Shown piece by piece: positions 24,001-35,330 of a stretch of 64,000 bases of DNA. The position numbers and the translations under genes are program-made. Positions within the stretch are counted from its first letter, which is position 1. Each line of letters starts with the position of its first letter. Under the pieces are notes generated by a model that ran no database searches, was not told the DNA's origin, and saw only the letters and a list, made by a program, of their open reading frames with translations. Origin of the DNA: Amylostereum areolatum (lineage: Eukaryota; Basidiomycota; Agaricomycetes; Russulales; Stereaceae); NCBI GenBank assembly GCA_012932865.1, contig SAXG01000047.1, forward strand, positions 124,001 through 188,000. Direction: 5' to 3'.

Positions 24001-27000
24001 ACGGACGGTCGCATCCCCAGGACTAGCCACTGCTACCCGCTTTCCGTCAGAAGAAAGCGCAAGGGCACGGACTTGTGTTGGATAATCCCGAAGCTCTGGA
24101 TCTACTGCCATAAAGGACAGTACCAAAGGCGACCACCACTGCATATCTCCCTCGTGGTTCAACGGTAGAAAGATATTCGGAAGACGGTGAGAAATCTGCT
24201 GATAAAGAGGTGACGAATGGGGGAAGAATGGAAGAGCCGAGAGGTAGAGATGAGCGGGACTGAAGGCTATCGCATCGCGGAACATCGATACAAACCGGCT
24301 GGCCTCGGTGGCCAGGTCTGAGAGCTCCTGGCTGCCTCGAGACTGATCAATAACACTGATTTGAGCGTGCGTCACTTGATACTATACAAGCGAATTACTC
24401 ACTTTGAGCCATGCAGCAGCAATGGCGAGCAACCTGGGAGCGTGGTCGACAAGTGCCAATGCGCTCATGACTTCAAGCCAGTATAACCATCGGTTTTGAA
24501 GGAAGAACTCGTCCATCTGCTTCAGAATCTTGTCATCTTTCTGGCTCCGAGATAGGGTTTCAGCCTGTCCCTCCAGGTCTACTGCATGTGAAGCTCTGGT
24601 GTGAGAAGTATCGTCTGCCTTCAGCTGTGGTTCTCGCTGGTCACGGGCAGATGCAATTTGCATGTGATCTGCCCAGAACTCCGAGGCATACGCGAGTTCC
24701 GGGGATATTGCTGCCGTGATACGGGGAATGTCGGCTTGCACGACAGGCGTGTAGGATGATTCCAGTCCACAAACGTTGAACTTGAGTTCGTCGCGCATGA
24801 TACGAAAGCATGCCAGGGCCATATCGTCGTTCGAATGCGCGCGGTTCACTGCAATCTTGGGATCACATCGCTTGGGATCGGTGATATAGAAAGCGAAGGA
24901 AGAGTGTCGCAGTTCGATCCTTTCCTCCTCATCGATGTACAAAAGCGGGAGGAGGGTGCGGCAGAGTTCCTCGGAGGGGTAATTGTCATTTGTGACTGCT
25001 TTGAGGAGGGATATCGTGGGGGGCTTCTTTGATACCAGGATAGAACCCACGATGTAAGTGAAATGCAGGGGAAATCTTTCATGGAAAAGGAACTTCAGCG
25101 TGTTTTTGTACAACTCGTCGCCATACTTGGCTGAAGGACCGCTCGTTACGATGTTCATGATTTCACCATCCTTATCTTGATCGGAGGTGACGCGTAACTT
25201 GTTGACGATCTCTTGCGCCCAGGCAAATGAGCCAGCACTGACTTGTGTAAGTTTTGAGATGACTCGAGGAGACGGCCACGCAAGAGCCACAACGCCGTCA
25301 GTCCAGTATTTTGCAGGTGCGAGCTCGGACAGTTTGACCTCTAAAAACCTCGTGATATCCTTGTTGTCCGTGTCACTGCGTTTTCCGCCAGAATGAAGCT
25401 CCAGTCTGCCGATGTGATTGGCTGTCCCTGACAAGGTTTGGGAAACAAAGCTGAGAGGACGAGACGTCACTAGGAGTTTAAAACACGACGGCAGTAAGGA
25501 CGCCCAAGCGGTGCATGATTTCACCAATGCTTGCCATCCTAACGTCCCCCTACTACACCTGTCCAGACCGTCGATGATGACGACTATAGAGCTATTTTGC
25601 TCGACAAGTCGTCCTTCAGCGTTAAGCAAAGGGTCCACGATGGAGATTTGGAACGTCGCCGTGATATTTTCTAAGTTAAAAAGGTCCTCCGGTTCTGACT
25701 TGGAGTCTAAGGAGCGACACAAGCTCTCGCGGAAGGCAGGATGCATTTTTGCCATAGCTAATGCAATAGCCGGCCAGATGCGTTCAGGATCATCAGCATA
25801 GTCGTCTGTGAGAAATAATGCGACCGAGCTATTGTGCCGCTTCTTCAAGTCTGTCCAGACGTGACGTGCTATGGAAGTTTTTCCCGTCCCCGGTCCACCA
25901 AGCAGCAGTAAAACATTGGGTTCAAGTTCGGATATGTTGCACATCCACGTCGATATCTCGGAGAGTTGTGTTGATCGGGTTCCTTCTAGCACGATATAAT
26001 CCCAGAGGAAGGCCGAGGGATGTTGACGCGGGTCCAAGAATTCGAGCCTACCAAGCAGCTGGGCTTCGCGTTGCACTGAGTACAGTGTTAGATATTTCCG
26101 GGTGCCTATGCGCAGATTACATCGAACGACTTACCTGTAAATACTTGCGTATGATCAATGCTTGAATCACCATGCATGGACGCGGGTCGGAATTGATCCT
26201 CGAGATATACACCAGATTCGAAGGAAGAATACAGGGTAGAACGACGGGCTACAGATGGAGACGGGATGGACCATGCAGAGCTTCCTGCGTATAGTTCAAA
26301 GAGTTCGACATCCTTGTGTTCGTCAAAATTACGGCGCAGGATTGCAATTTGTTGGGTGAACTCTTTGAGGATACGATTGAGGTCTGTCTCGCCTTCCCGG
26401 TCGGGAGGGCGAGGGCCTGCGGTTGGCAGATTTTAGATCAGTGACAAATGGCGTGAAGGGTAAAGAATCAACCTGGAAACTCCGCGGGTTTGCACTTGCT
26501 GATAACGAATTCCAAGGCGTTTACAGCTATGTCCAATATGGCTTCGACGGTATTCAGTTCGGAGTGGAGCCTTGGAGTGTTCTCTGGGTCCAAGACATGT
26601 TGCAAGAGGGTGTCTACTTCGATGCACAGTTTCTCCAGGTTGGGCCCCAAAGCCTCCGAAGAAAGACCCTGCATGCAGGTTATGGTACAAGATGTGAGTT
26701 CCCGTTAGATTCGGGCAATCAAAATTCGGAAAGCCTACGGATAAGGCGCTTTCCAGTTTGCTCGCGTCGCTACCTGCGACCATGGAAACTTCCTACGCAG
26801 ATAATCAAGGCTCCAGCATTTGTTGAACATAGGGAGTATTACGCATACCATGTCTTCTGCTTCTGATGACGTGATTCGGACTCTGAGCTCCTTGATTTTG
26901 CTGAATACGTGAAAAGCCTGGGAGATTGGGTGAGGCCTGTCGTATACTTGTGAGGGTAAGCTTTGGATAACATCGAGCCGCTGCTGAGAGCTAAAGGCTG

Positions 27001-27732
27001 AGTTACTACGCTCTTGAGTCTGCAGACAGCACATGAACAGAGTTTCGCGAACGCGGGGAGATGAAGTCACCGTAGAGTCACTAGCGACGACAACTCTCAG
27101 TCCAATGGCAACTTCGAATTTGTATCCTGGGACGCGATATTCCACTACACCATGAACGATTTCAGAACGCGTTGAATGGGGACTCGAGATTTAACATAAC
27201 ACGCACCACGTCGACCCGGCATTTCTGAGTGTAGCTGCTGTTCGAGCATACGGTAAACGTCTACTCCGCGTATTGTGATAGCATCTGATTTTTTCCAAAT
27301 CCAAATACAGGCAGATAATCGAGTTCTGTGCGCTTGTAGCAACAACGTAGAGTCGCGAGACACAACACTGTCAAGACGAGTCAGACGGACGAATTCGAGG
27401 GTAAGAGTGACAACTTTACATTTGGGAACTTGCTTTCCACTTCCCATGTTCACCGGACGGGGTCATCTTCACTTGCTGTGACCCAAACCCGACCACCGAA
27501 GTGCATTCCAATCGGGAAATCTTGAGAAAAGCGTTCGTGGCAATCGCGACATCTAAGGAGACGGTACATCAACGGTTTGAAATGCACGAGTGACCTACAA
27601 GGTAGTGTTCGAGCGCAAACCTTCTACAAGGACCGTATAGTACTGACTACCAGGTGCGACTGGTTTATCATCCACGGCCTTGAAACTAGGAATCGATGAT
27701 GATCCAGCTTCGGGAAACCTCGGTAAAGTCAT
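21054..27732 (-). CDS. NLR: C2-like / NACHT / WD40-repeat protein
   Basis: STAND-class NTPase of the fungal NLR type; such proteins sense non-self or stress signals and trigger responses such as cell death (family knowledge). Proposed ATG at 27,730-27,732 (MTLPRFPEAGSSS); upstream is open but lacks ATG. Exons between 27.73 and 27.15 kb join into a C2-like fold (SQYYTVLVEDVAIATNAFLK ... KKSDAITIRGVDVYRMLEQQ). A helical region follows (HPISQAFHVFSKIKELRVRI; LEKLCIEVDTLLQHVL). The NACHT part begins VQREAQLLGRLEFLD near 26,077, with Walker A GGPGTGKTS at about 25.9 kb and Walker B SSIVVIIDGLDRCS. From about 24.4 to 21.2 kb lie about 21 WD40 units, enough for three seven-bladed propellers. The end GWVTHNSDKLFWVPP ... 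HFVHGKEWTRCHR and stop at 21,054 match related proteins. About ten exons. The repeats are well diverged from each other. Looks intact. Confidence 0.85.
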
Positions 27733-28078
27733 CGTGTAATGAGATTTGACGTGTCGTGACTCGTCGAAGAGTTGCAGCTGGGTCTTGTCGTGCGTTCGAA
27801 CTGGTAGAAAAGTCAAGAGTGTGAAGCGCAAGAGCCTAGCGAGCGGCAGCTTCTGTATGCCAGTGGTCGATATTCGATCCCAACAGCAGTGATATGTCTA
27901 TGTATGACAAGGCACTTGCCGTGATCGCGCTGCCCACTCTTGACCACGACCAGCCACGACCAGCCACGACCACAACGAAAAGTGGTGCCGGATATCACTT
28001 TCTTCGAGCTGGTGCGTAATTTGTGACTGCGAGTCTCGATCGTTTTAATGCGAGGCGTTTACATAGAGGATAGCGGAA
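27733..28078. promoter_or_regulatory. Shared promoter of NLR and DUF6535 genes
   Basis: The only space between two divergent start codons, about 346 bp. It contains three tandem decamers (CAGCCACGAC type) at 27,941-27,970. If the NLR start is right, both genes must be driven from here. The NLR frame stays open to about 27.84 kb, so the true gap could be smaller. Confidence 0.5.
27941..27970 (+). repeat. Tandem decamer repeat
   Basis: Three contiguous 10-bp units, TGACCACGAC followed by two CAGCCACGAC, lie between the two divergent genes. They could be a protein-binding array or simple slippage. Confidence 0.8.
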
Positions 28079-31000
28079 ATGGCCACTGCACAGAACGATC
28101 GTCACTTGCCAAGACCCTCCAATTCTTTACGACATCCGAGTCTGGTGCAACAAAGTGAGTATTCTCCATCATTGCTCCCGATGAAACTAGCTCACGATCC
28201 AAGCAGATCCAAGCGTAGGCAACGATGGCTCCCAAGACAGTAACAGCAAATATGAGGATGCTAAGCGCAGAAACAACACCGAGTCACCGCGCATGGGCGA
28301 CTACGACGAGGGGGCCGACCAGCTCTGGAAAGCGTACATAACAGAAGCAGAAAGCCACGATCGGGCTTTGGTAGAGACGTGGAAGGACGACATGGAGAGC
28401 ATCATGATTTTTGTGCGTTCTTTTTCTCTTTGCGTCATACAACATCTCACGCAGCGACGTTCCAGGCCGGTTTATTTTCTGCCAGTTTAACTGCGTTCAT
28501 CGTAGAAAGTTATCAAAACCTTCAGCCAAATCCCGCAGAACAGACAATGCAATTGGCCAACCAGTCCGTCACCTTGCTCGCCCAAATTTCTCGCCAACTC
28601 GGGGCCAACGGCGCACAAACCAACCTCTCTTTTCCCGACCCGCAAAGCGCATCCTTCTCTGGACCCACCGCCTCCGATGTTCGCATCAATATCTTCTGGT
28701 TCATGAGCTCGGTGTTCAGTCTTTCCGCGGCCCTCTTTGCTACTATCGTCCAGCAATGGGTGCGAGACTACATGCACCACGCATTTCAGCGGTATAGCAA
28801 CTCTCTCAAGCGCGCACGCATCCGCCAGTTCCTGCATGATGGGGCCGATTTCTGGGGCATGTCCGTCATCGTTAATGCCATCCCGGCGCTCATCCACATA
28901 TCCCTCTTTCTCTTCTTCATTGGCCTCGCGCAGTTTTTGTTCGAACTCAACCAGTCCGTGGCGATCTGGACGACGGTCATGATGTCCATTTCGGCCGCGC
29001 TGTACATCTGGACCATGTTCGCGCCTATCTTCGACACCCAATCACCCTATCAAAGTCCAGCTTCCGGGGTTTTCTGGTACATCTTCCAAAGATGTCTCCG
29101 GGGTAGACGACGCAGGGACAGCCGTGGAAAGGAATCTCCCATCAGTACGGTTCTCACAGAAGGGCGTGTTCAAATCGCCATGGACGAGTCTGCAGAGAGG
29201 GAGAAGCGCGACATGCGAGCAATCCGCTGGGTCATTGACAACCTCACAGAAGACAGCGAATTCCAACCGTTCGTGGCAGGTATTGCCGGGTCGCTCAACT
29301 CGAAGTGGGGCAAGAAGATATGGGAGAAGATCATTGAGGAGGACAAGAAGATCATCGAGGAGGACACTAACAGACAAATGTCAAAGGAAGCTCTACAAGC
29401 GGAGGAAGAAAATAACGAGGACGAACAGAAACGTGCAGATGTTGAGGGCATGATGGCCTACTCAATAGGCCCAAGAACAGACGACGCGGAAAATTTAGCT
29501 GGGCCTTCGGAATGTGCCGAACTCAAACGCCCCCTCCGCGAGAGACTCTGGAGTTTACTTACAGGGAGTCCGCACCACGTCCGGAAGGTTATCACGAAGC
29601 TTCCACCCATGACCTGGCGCACCACGAAGCGATTGGCCCTTGACCTGTTCTCTCCGCGCGAAACCAACGACCACATAGCCACCGTGAGCGACCTCAGTGG
29701 ACGTATCACGCGCATGCTCAAGACCTGCACCGAGTACGGCATCCTCTCCAGCGACGACCGCGAAAAACGCGCGCGGGCGTGCATCGACGCCGCGCTCCAG
29801 CTCGTTCTCTCGTTCAAGGCTGAGTGGCAGTGGTTCTCTGAAAGCGAGACCATCTGTCGCACGCTCGTTTACCTTGGCAAGTTTGAAAGGGTCAGCGACG
29901 GCCTGAACAAGTCTCAGGTCCAGGACACCGCATTCGCGGCGCGTCGCGCGTGCATGACCGTCATCGTTGTGCAGCAAATGATCCAGGACGAGGCCGTCAA
30001 GAACGCCGCGGCTGCTGTTGTCGAAGCCCTTGCAGCCGTCGAACTGAAACCCCAGCCTGATGTAGACGAAGGTGCAGCCAAGATCGCGAGGCGCATTGAC
30101 GAAGACGTCCAGACGGCATGGTCCACGGCGAAGAAAACCCAAGGCGCGTTGAAATCCGGTGAAGATAAAGCTGTAAACCTGGACTTAGAAGCCCGTGACG
30201 CAAGCTACAAAGGGGTGGTCAAGGATTCCAGCGTGCTATTCGAACGGCTCGAAGATACCTGGCACTATCTCAGTTGGGCACGTCCTGCGGACAACGCCCT
30301 CATTACTTTGACTGAGTCGCTGTACAAGGCCACTGCAGGTGTCCTTGAATACCTCCCGGGTGCGCTTGTTCGCTGGCCGCTCGATTCTCGCCCTCAGCCC
30401 TCTGAGATACTCTCCATACCCCCCACCTGGCTCCTCCCCCAGCTCCTGCCGCCGGTGTACCTTGTCCATCGCCTCCGCATCTCCACGTGGATTGCACAGA
30501 ACGTCCACGTACACGGATGGTCTTGGAGTGCACTCAAGAAGCCGAGCGATCTTTTTTCAGGAGAGCTCGATATGCCCCGGATGCAGTATATCATGGAGCC
30601 CCTCCGTACCCCGTTCCAGACACAGCTGTGGCGCACGGTCGACATCCGCGACGGAGGCATGGTCTTTGCGCTCGAGCTTCTTGTGAATGTGATGCGCTCG
30701 TTGTCAAGCACAGAAGCCGTGCGCAAGCTCTTCCAGGAGACGTTCAGTGTACTCACGCAGGGCTGGGAGTCTCACAACAGCCCCGGAACGCAGAAGTTGC
30801 TCGTTGCGCTCCTCCGAGACGTCGTTCCGCCGTCGCCCCTCCCCGACAGAGGTCTTCCGCAACCGTTCGTCGAGGAGCTCATAAAGCTCGCGGGGAACAT
30901 GTTAGCGGGTACTATAGACAAGGGTGCCTATGTGGAAGACGCCCTCAATGCCTTGCGCGCGTATCCGGCCCACACGCATACCGTCAATAACAAGACCGTG

Positions 31001-31114
31001 CCTTGTAGAGTCGCGCTTACCGCTATACGTGCGATCGAGGCGCGGCCGGACATACCTGTGGAGCACGGGGGTCTTGCGCATGTCGTCGCCGTGGGCGAGA
31101 ATGAGGCTCGTTGA
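28079..31114 (+). CDS. DUF6535 membrane protein, copy 1
   Basis: Large membrane protein of the agaricomycete DUF6535 family; molecular function unknown. Exons 28,079-28,154, 28,207-28,412 and 28,466-31,114 join in frame to 976 residues. After a polar N-terminus, the DUF6535 part begins LWKAYITEAESHDRALVETW. It contains four hydrophobic segments: AGLFSASLTAFIVESY, FWFMSSVFSLSAALFATIVQ, ALIHISLFLFFIGLAQFL and IWTTVMMSISAALYIWTMF. The remaining 750 or so residues are soluble, alpha-helical-looking and include WRTVDIRDGGMVFALELL, a segment also found in the copy at 59,281-63,234 and in the relic at 20.6-20.9 kb. Intron positions and phases of the first two introns are the same in both intact copies. 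It lies head to head with the NLR gene. No signal peptide is needed for the topology seen. Gene structure is well supported; role unknown. Confidence 0.88.
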
Positions 31115-31669
31115 AGCTTTGTATACAATATACCACCGTCTCAACTCTCTCGGACGGAATTGCCTTGTATCTCCGAGTCTTACTCCTGTACTAAATCATC
31201 CTCGCAAGCATGCTATATTTTGTGGGAAGGACCTGCTAAGAGTGGAGTATATACCAGCGACGGCCGCGGCGAAATGGTTGGGCTGTTCACTGATTGCTCA
31301 CAGAGCAGAGCCTGTCACTCCCACCGACTGGGATAAGATATCATTTTGGGCCCTCCGCATGCTTTCTATGTCTCAAGAAGCAAGATTGTGATGATCTGAA
31401 GCCTTGCCAAGGCATGCACGAGGGTGGATGCAACGCAGTCTCTGCGGATGACACGAATGCCTGATTTTCATAACAGGTTTGTCCGACATTATCCTCCATG
31501 GACTACATATATTGGGTCTGTGTAACGTGTATGTTAGGAGGATTGGCGACTCCGGTAATCAGAGGGGTGTGAGAGCGGGTAAAAGAATGTTGGTAGCGTC
31601 GAGCAGCGTAGTCGACAATTCCATTGACCTTCGACATATCTAGGGTTAGGGTTCCCTTTCGCCCTCGTT
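31115..31669. other. Intergenic, no gene recognised
   Basis: Contains the 3' flank of the DUF6535 gene. A telomere-like TAGGGTTAGGGTT lies at about 31,641-31,653, next to the inverted repeat that starts at 31,670. No coding feature was recognised. Confidence 0.4.
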
Positions 31670-31717
31670 ATAAGGTAGCCCGCAAGCAAAACCTGGGCCA
31701 TCACGTGCCTGCACGTG
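31670..31717 (+). repeat. 48-bp inverted repeat, left arm
   Basis: Its reverse complement occurs at 39,323-39,370 with two mismatches. The arm includes two CACGTG hexamers separated by four bases. The pair brackets the gypsy element and may be the terminal inverted repeats of an older element of about 0.6 kb into which it jumped. Confidence 0.75.
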
Positions 31718-31866
31718 AACCTCTAGCCGTCACGCCTACGGTTTCTGTTTGTATCTATAAGTCCTGCGAGAATCGGCACCGCACGGCATAGTATGTACAC
31801 AACAATGAAGCAATGACAGACATGAGATTGAAAGTAAAAGTACTATACAGACTTCCTATCATAAGT

Positions 31867-31871
31867 ATACA
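31867..31871 (+). repeat. Target-site duplication, left copy
   Basis: ATACA immediately before the LTR at 31,872, identical to the five bases after the other LTR at 38,974-38,978. Confidence 0.9.
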
Positions 31872-32294
31872 TGTCAGAAACGCAGTTTATGAGACCGATG
31901 GAACCACCTAAGTCGCAGCGATGGGAGGAGCAAGAGAGAACAGATGGATTTGAGAGTGTCAGGCCTAGGGTAGTGCAACGTGCGCTACAGTACCGTATGA
32001 CGAGATGGACAGTCTGAGGAAAAGGGAAAAGGGATACTGTCCTTATATACAAGTGGGAACGATGGTGCGATGCGATGCGATAGTGGTGCGAGCAGGGGGA
32101 ACAATAAGAAAGGAGTCATGGGGAGGAGGGCGGGAGTCCGGAGCAATGATGTCATAGATAAGGATGCGGAACACCGTTCGGAAGTCCGGGCAGTGACGTC
32201 GTTGGAGCATGTGATGCGAAGGAAAGTCATGTGCCGTGACGCGTCGCGTGTACAAGGTCTGCAAACGAAGAAAGAAATGGAGCGATCCGTGACA
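31872..32294 (-). repeat. 3' LTR of the gypsy element
   Basis: 423 bp, TGTCA...TGACA. The minus strand carries TATATAAGG at 32,041-32,050, the U3 TATA box. The pol reading frame crosses the polypurine tract and runs on into this LTR to a stop at 31,985. Confidence 0.92.
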
Positions 32295-35200
32295 TTACCC
32301 CCCCTTTTAAGACGCGCTTTCGCCTGGAGCGCGATGTCATCTGCAAGGGTGGATGCGAGAAAATCGTCAAAGGAGATGCCGAGGGAACGCACGGGGCGGG
32401 GCGCGTTTGGATGGCGCTTGTGGAAAGCGTCAATCATGTCGGTAACCTTTGAGAGCGACGAACGCGGGAGCCAGGTGTTTTCGGAGTCGGGATAGCCGGC
32501 CCACTTGACGAGGTACTGAATACCTTTCTTGTTACGAGTTGGTTTAGAGTCGACAATGTCTTCAACGTCGTATTCTTCTTCATCGTCGATGAGGTCTGGT
32601 GGCGGCTGTTCATAATTTGGCCCGTGAGCGGCTGTCTCCTTGTACGCGGTGAGCAGCGAGGCATGGAAGACTGGATGGATTCGCCACGTCTTCGGCAGCT
32701 TCAAGCGGTAGTTGACTGGGCTGATGACGTCAATGATTTCGAAGGGTCCAAATCGTTTGGCAGCAAGCTTAGCTTTCGGCCTCGTCGTCTTCAGGTTTTT
32801 GCCTTCGAGCCAGACCTTGTCTCCGACGGCAAACAGTGTCGATTTGCTGATCGTGTCACCGTTGTAGTGCTTCATTAAGTCGGATGCGAGGGCAAGGCTG
32901 GCCTTGATCTCCTGTCGGACTTCTTCAAGTTGACGGAGGCGTTCTTCAACTGCAGGGACCTTTGAGGACGGGTTTACGGAGGGGTACATTTTCGGGAGGA
33001 AGCCGTAGAGGACTTCAAAGGGAGCCTTTCCAGTAGCTGCATGGGTGCGAGAGTTGTGAGAAAACTCGAAGAAGGGCAACCACTTCACCCAGTCGTCTTG
33101 ACGGTAGTTGCAGAATACTCGCAGGAACTGCTCGAGGTTCTGGTTCTCGCGTTCGGTTTGGCCGTCTGTCTGTGGGTGATACGCTGTGCTGAGGGCGGAC
33201 TTGATCCCAAGCTTCTCGTTGAGTGTACGCATCACCTGTCCAGCAAATTGGGGTCCACGATCCGAGATGATCTTGTCTGCTAACCCGTAGTGTCGGTATA
33301 CCTTGTTGAAGAGAATGTCGGCCGTGCCATCACTGGTGATCTTCGTTGTACATGGGGTGGTAACCACCATCTTGGTGAGGCGATCGACCACGACATTGAC
33401 GGCGTTATAGCCTTCGCAGTCAGGGAGTTCGACGATGAAGTCGGTGGAGATGACGCCAAATGGTCGATCGGGTACTTCGTTTGGGATCATGTCGACGTGG
33501 GGTCGGCTGCTCTGTGTCTTCGTCGACTGGCAGGTTGCGCATCCTGCTACAAAGTCGCGGACAAAGACAGACATGCCAGGCCACCAATATTCACGACTCA
33601 CAAGCTCGTAAGTCTTGAAGCGACCGGGGTGTCCAGCCAGGGGCGATTCATGGTACATTTTGACAATGTCGCGTCGCAACTCGTTGTCTGCAGGGACATA
33701 TACCTTTCCTCTAAACAGGACCAGGCCTTCTTCGTAGTTCCACTCTTGAAGGTTCTTGACGAGTGTACGTGGTCCGTTTCGTAAGATGGCGTCCAGGGCT
33801 TGAACGACCTCGATGTCCTTGGTTTTGCAGTCGCGGATACGTCGTCGGAGTTCGACATCACCGAGGGAGGTTACTGCTCCTGGCCTTGTTGCGCGTACTT
33901 GGAAGTACTTAGGGTCAAGCAAGACGCGCTCCTTGTTGTCGTTTTCAACACCATCCTTGTGATCGGGTCGTCGAGACATTGGATCCGGGCGGTGGGAAAT
34001 TCCTGGTTTATGGACGAGCGAGAAGTCAAATCGAGTGAGGAATAGAGCCCAACGTGCCTGTCGGCGGCTCAGCTTCTGTGCTGTCTTGAAGTGTTCCAGG
34101 TTCTTGTGATCTGTCCAGATTTCGACGGTGTCGGGGGCGCCTTCGAGGTAGTGGCGCCAGGCTTCAAGCGCACGGATGATCGCAAGTAGCTCCTTGTCGT
34201 AGATGTCGTAGTTCCGTTCCGGTTCTGATAGGGCCTTGGACAGATACGCCACTGGATGCCAGTGACCGTCATCGCCTTTCTGCGAGAGTATACCTCCAGT
34301 AGCAAAGTCCGAGGCATCGACTTCAACGAGGTAAGGCTTCTTTGGGTCAGGCATGACCAAGACGGGGGAGGAAGTAAACGCAGCTTTCAGTGCGTCAAAC
34401 GCAGTTTGGCAGTCCGCCGACCAGTCCCATGTGCAGTCCTTCTTCGTCAGGTCAAATAGGGGTCGTGCAACCTTGGAGAAGTCCTTGATGAAACGTCGGT
34501 AGAAGTTGCCAAAGCCGAGGAAGGATTGCACATCTTTGACCGTTCGTGGTATCGGCCAGTCCTGAATACCTGCTACCTTGACGGGGTCCATAGCGATCTT
34601 GTCGTGCGAGATGATGAGTCCGAGGTATTCGACAGAGTCTTGCTCAAAGACGCATTTCTCCGGTTTGAGGAAGAGGTCGTTGTCTTGCAAACGCTGCAGA
34701 ACCTGCCGCACTATGGCACGGTGTTCATCCATGGTGCGGGTGAACACCAAGATGTCGTCCATGTAGATGATGACCTTGCCCGAGTCGATGAGATCCTTGA
34801 ACAGTTCATTCATCATTGCCTGAAACGTCGCAGGGGAGTTCATAAGCCCGAAAAACATCACCGTAGGTTCGAAGAGACCGCGATTCGTCTTGAACGCAGC
34901 CTTCCACTCGTCGCCTTCCTTGATGCGGATATTGTTGTAGCCCCAGCGGACATCCATCTTGGAGAAGATCTTTGCACCTTTGAGACGGTCGACAATTTCA
35001 GAGATCAGTGGCAAGGGGTATTCGTTCTTGACAGTGCCCTTGTTTAGTTCTCGATAGTCCTGTACGAGACGCAGCTTTCCATCCTTTTTCTTCACAAAGA
35101 AGAACGGACTCGCCTGAGGTGACTTCGAAGGGCGGATATAGCCCTTCTTCAGGTGGTCGTCGAGGAAGGTGTCGAGTTCGATCTGCTCGGAAGGTGAGAG

Positions 35201-35330
35201 GGGGTAGATCTTGCACGGTTTGGGTTCAAAGCCGTCTTTCATGTCGATAGCATGGTCCCATGGCCGTCGGTCAGGAAGTCGCTCGGAGGTTTTCTTGTCG
35301 AATACAGGCGCAAAGTCGCGGTACGGCGGG
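31985..35330 (-). CDS. pol: Pol: reverse transcriptase, RNase H, integrase, chromodomain
   Basis: Copies the element's RNA and integrates the DNA. The reverse transcriptase has YPLPLISEIVDRLKGAKIFS, KMDVRWGYNNIRIKEGDEWK and the catalytic VIIYMDDILVFT at about 34.75 kb. RNase H has LVEVDASDFATGGILSQ and YDKELLAIIRALEAWRHYLE. Integrase shows the HHCC zinc region (HESPLAGHPGRFKTYELVSR ... GCATCQSTK), FGVISTDFIVELPD, IISDRGPQFAGQVM and AYHPQTDGQTERENQNLEQF, which supply the D,D,E residues. A chromodomain (YDVEDIVDSKPTRNKKGIQY LVKWAGYPDSENTW split here for length) is near 32.5 kb, placing the element among chromoviruses. The frame is uninterrupted from the homopolymer at 35,331 into the 3' LTR. 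Confidence 0.92.

Noticed and set aside
28487..30142. Several minus-strand frames of 90-195 residues
   Set aside because: Antisense to the intact DUF6535 gene; no motif.
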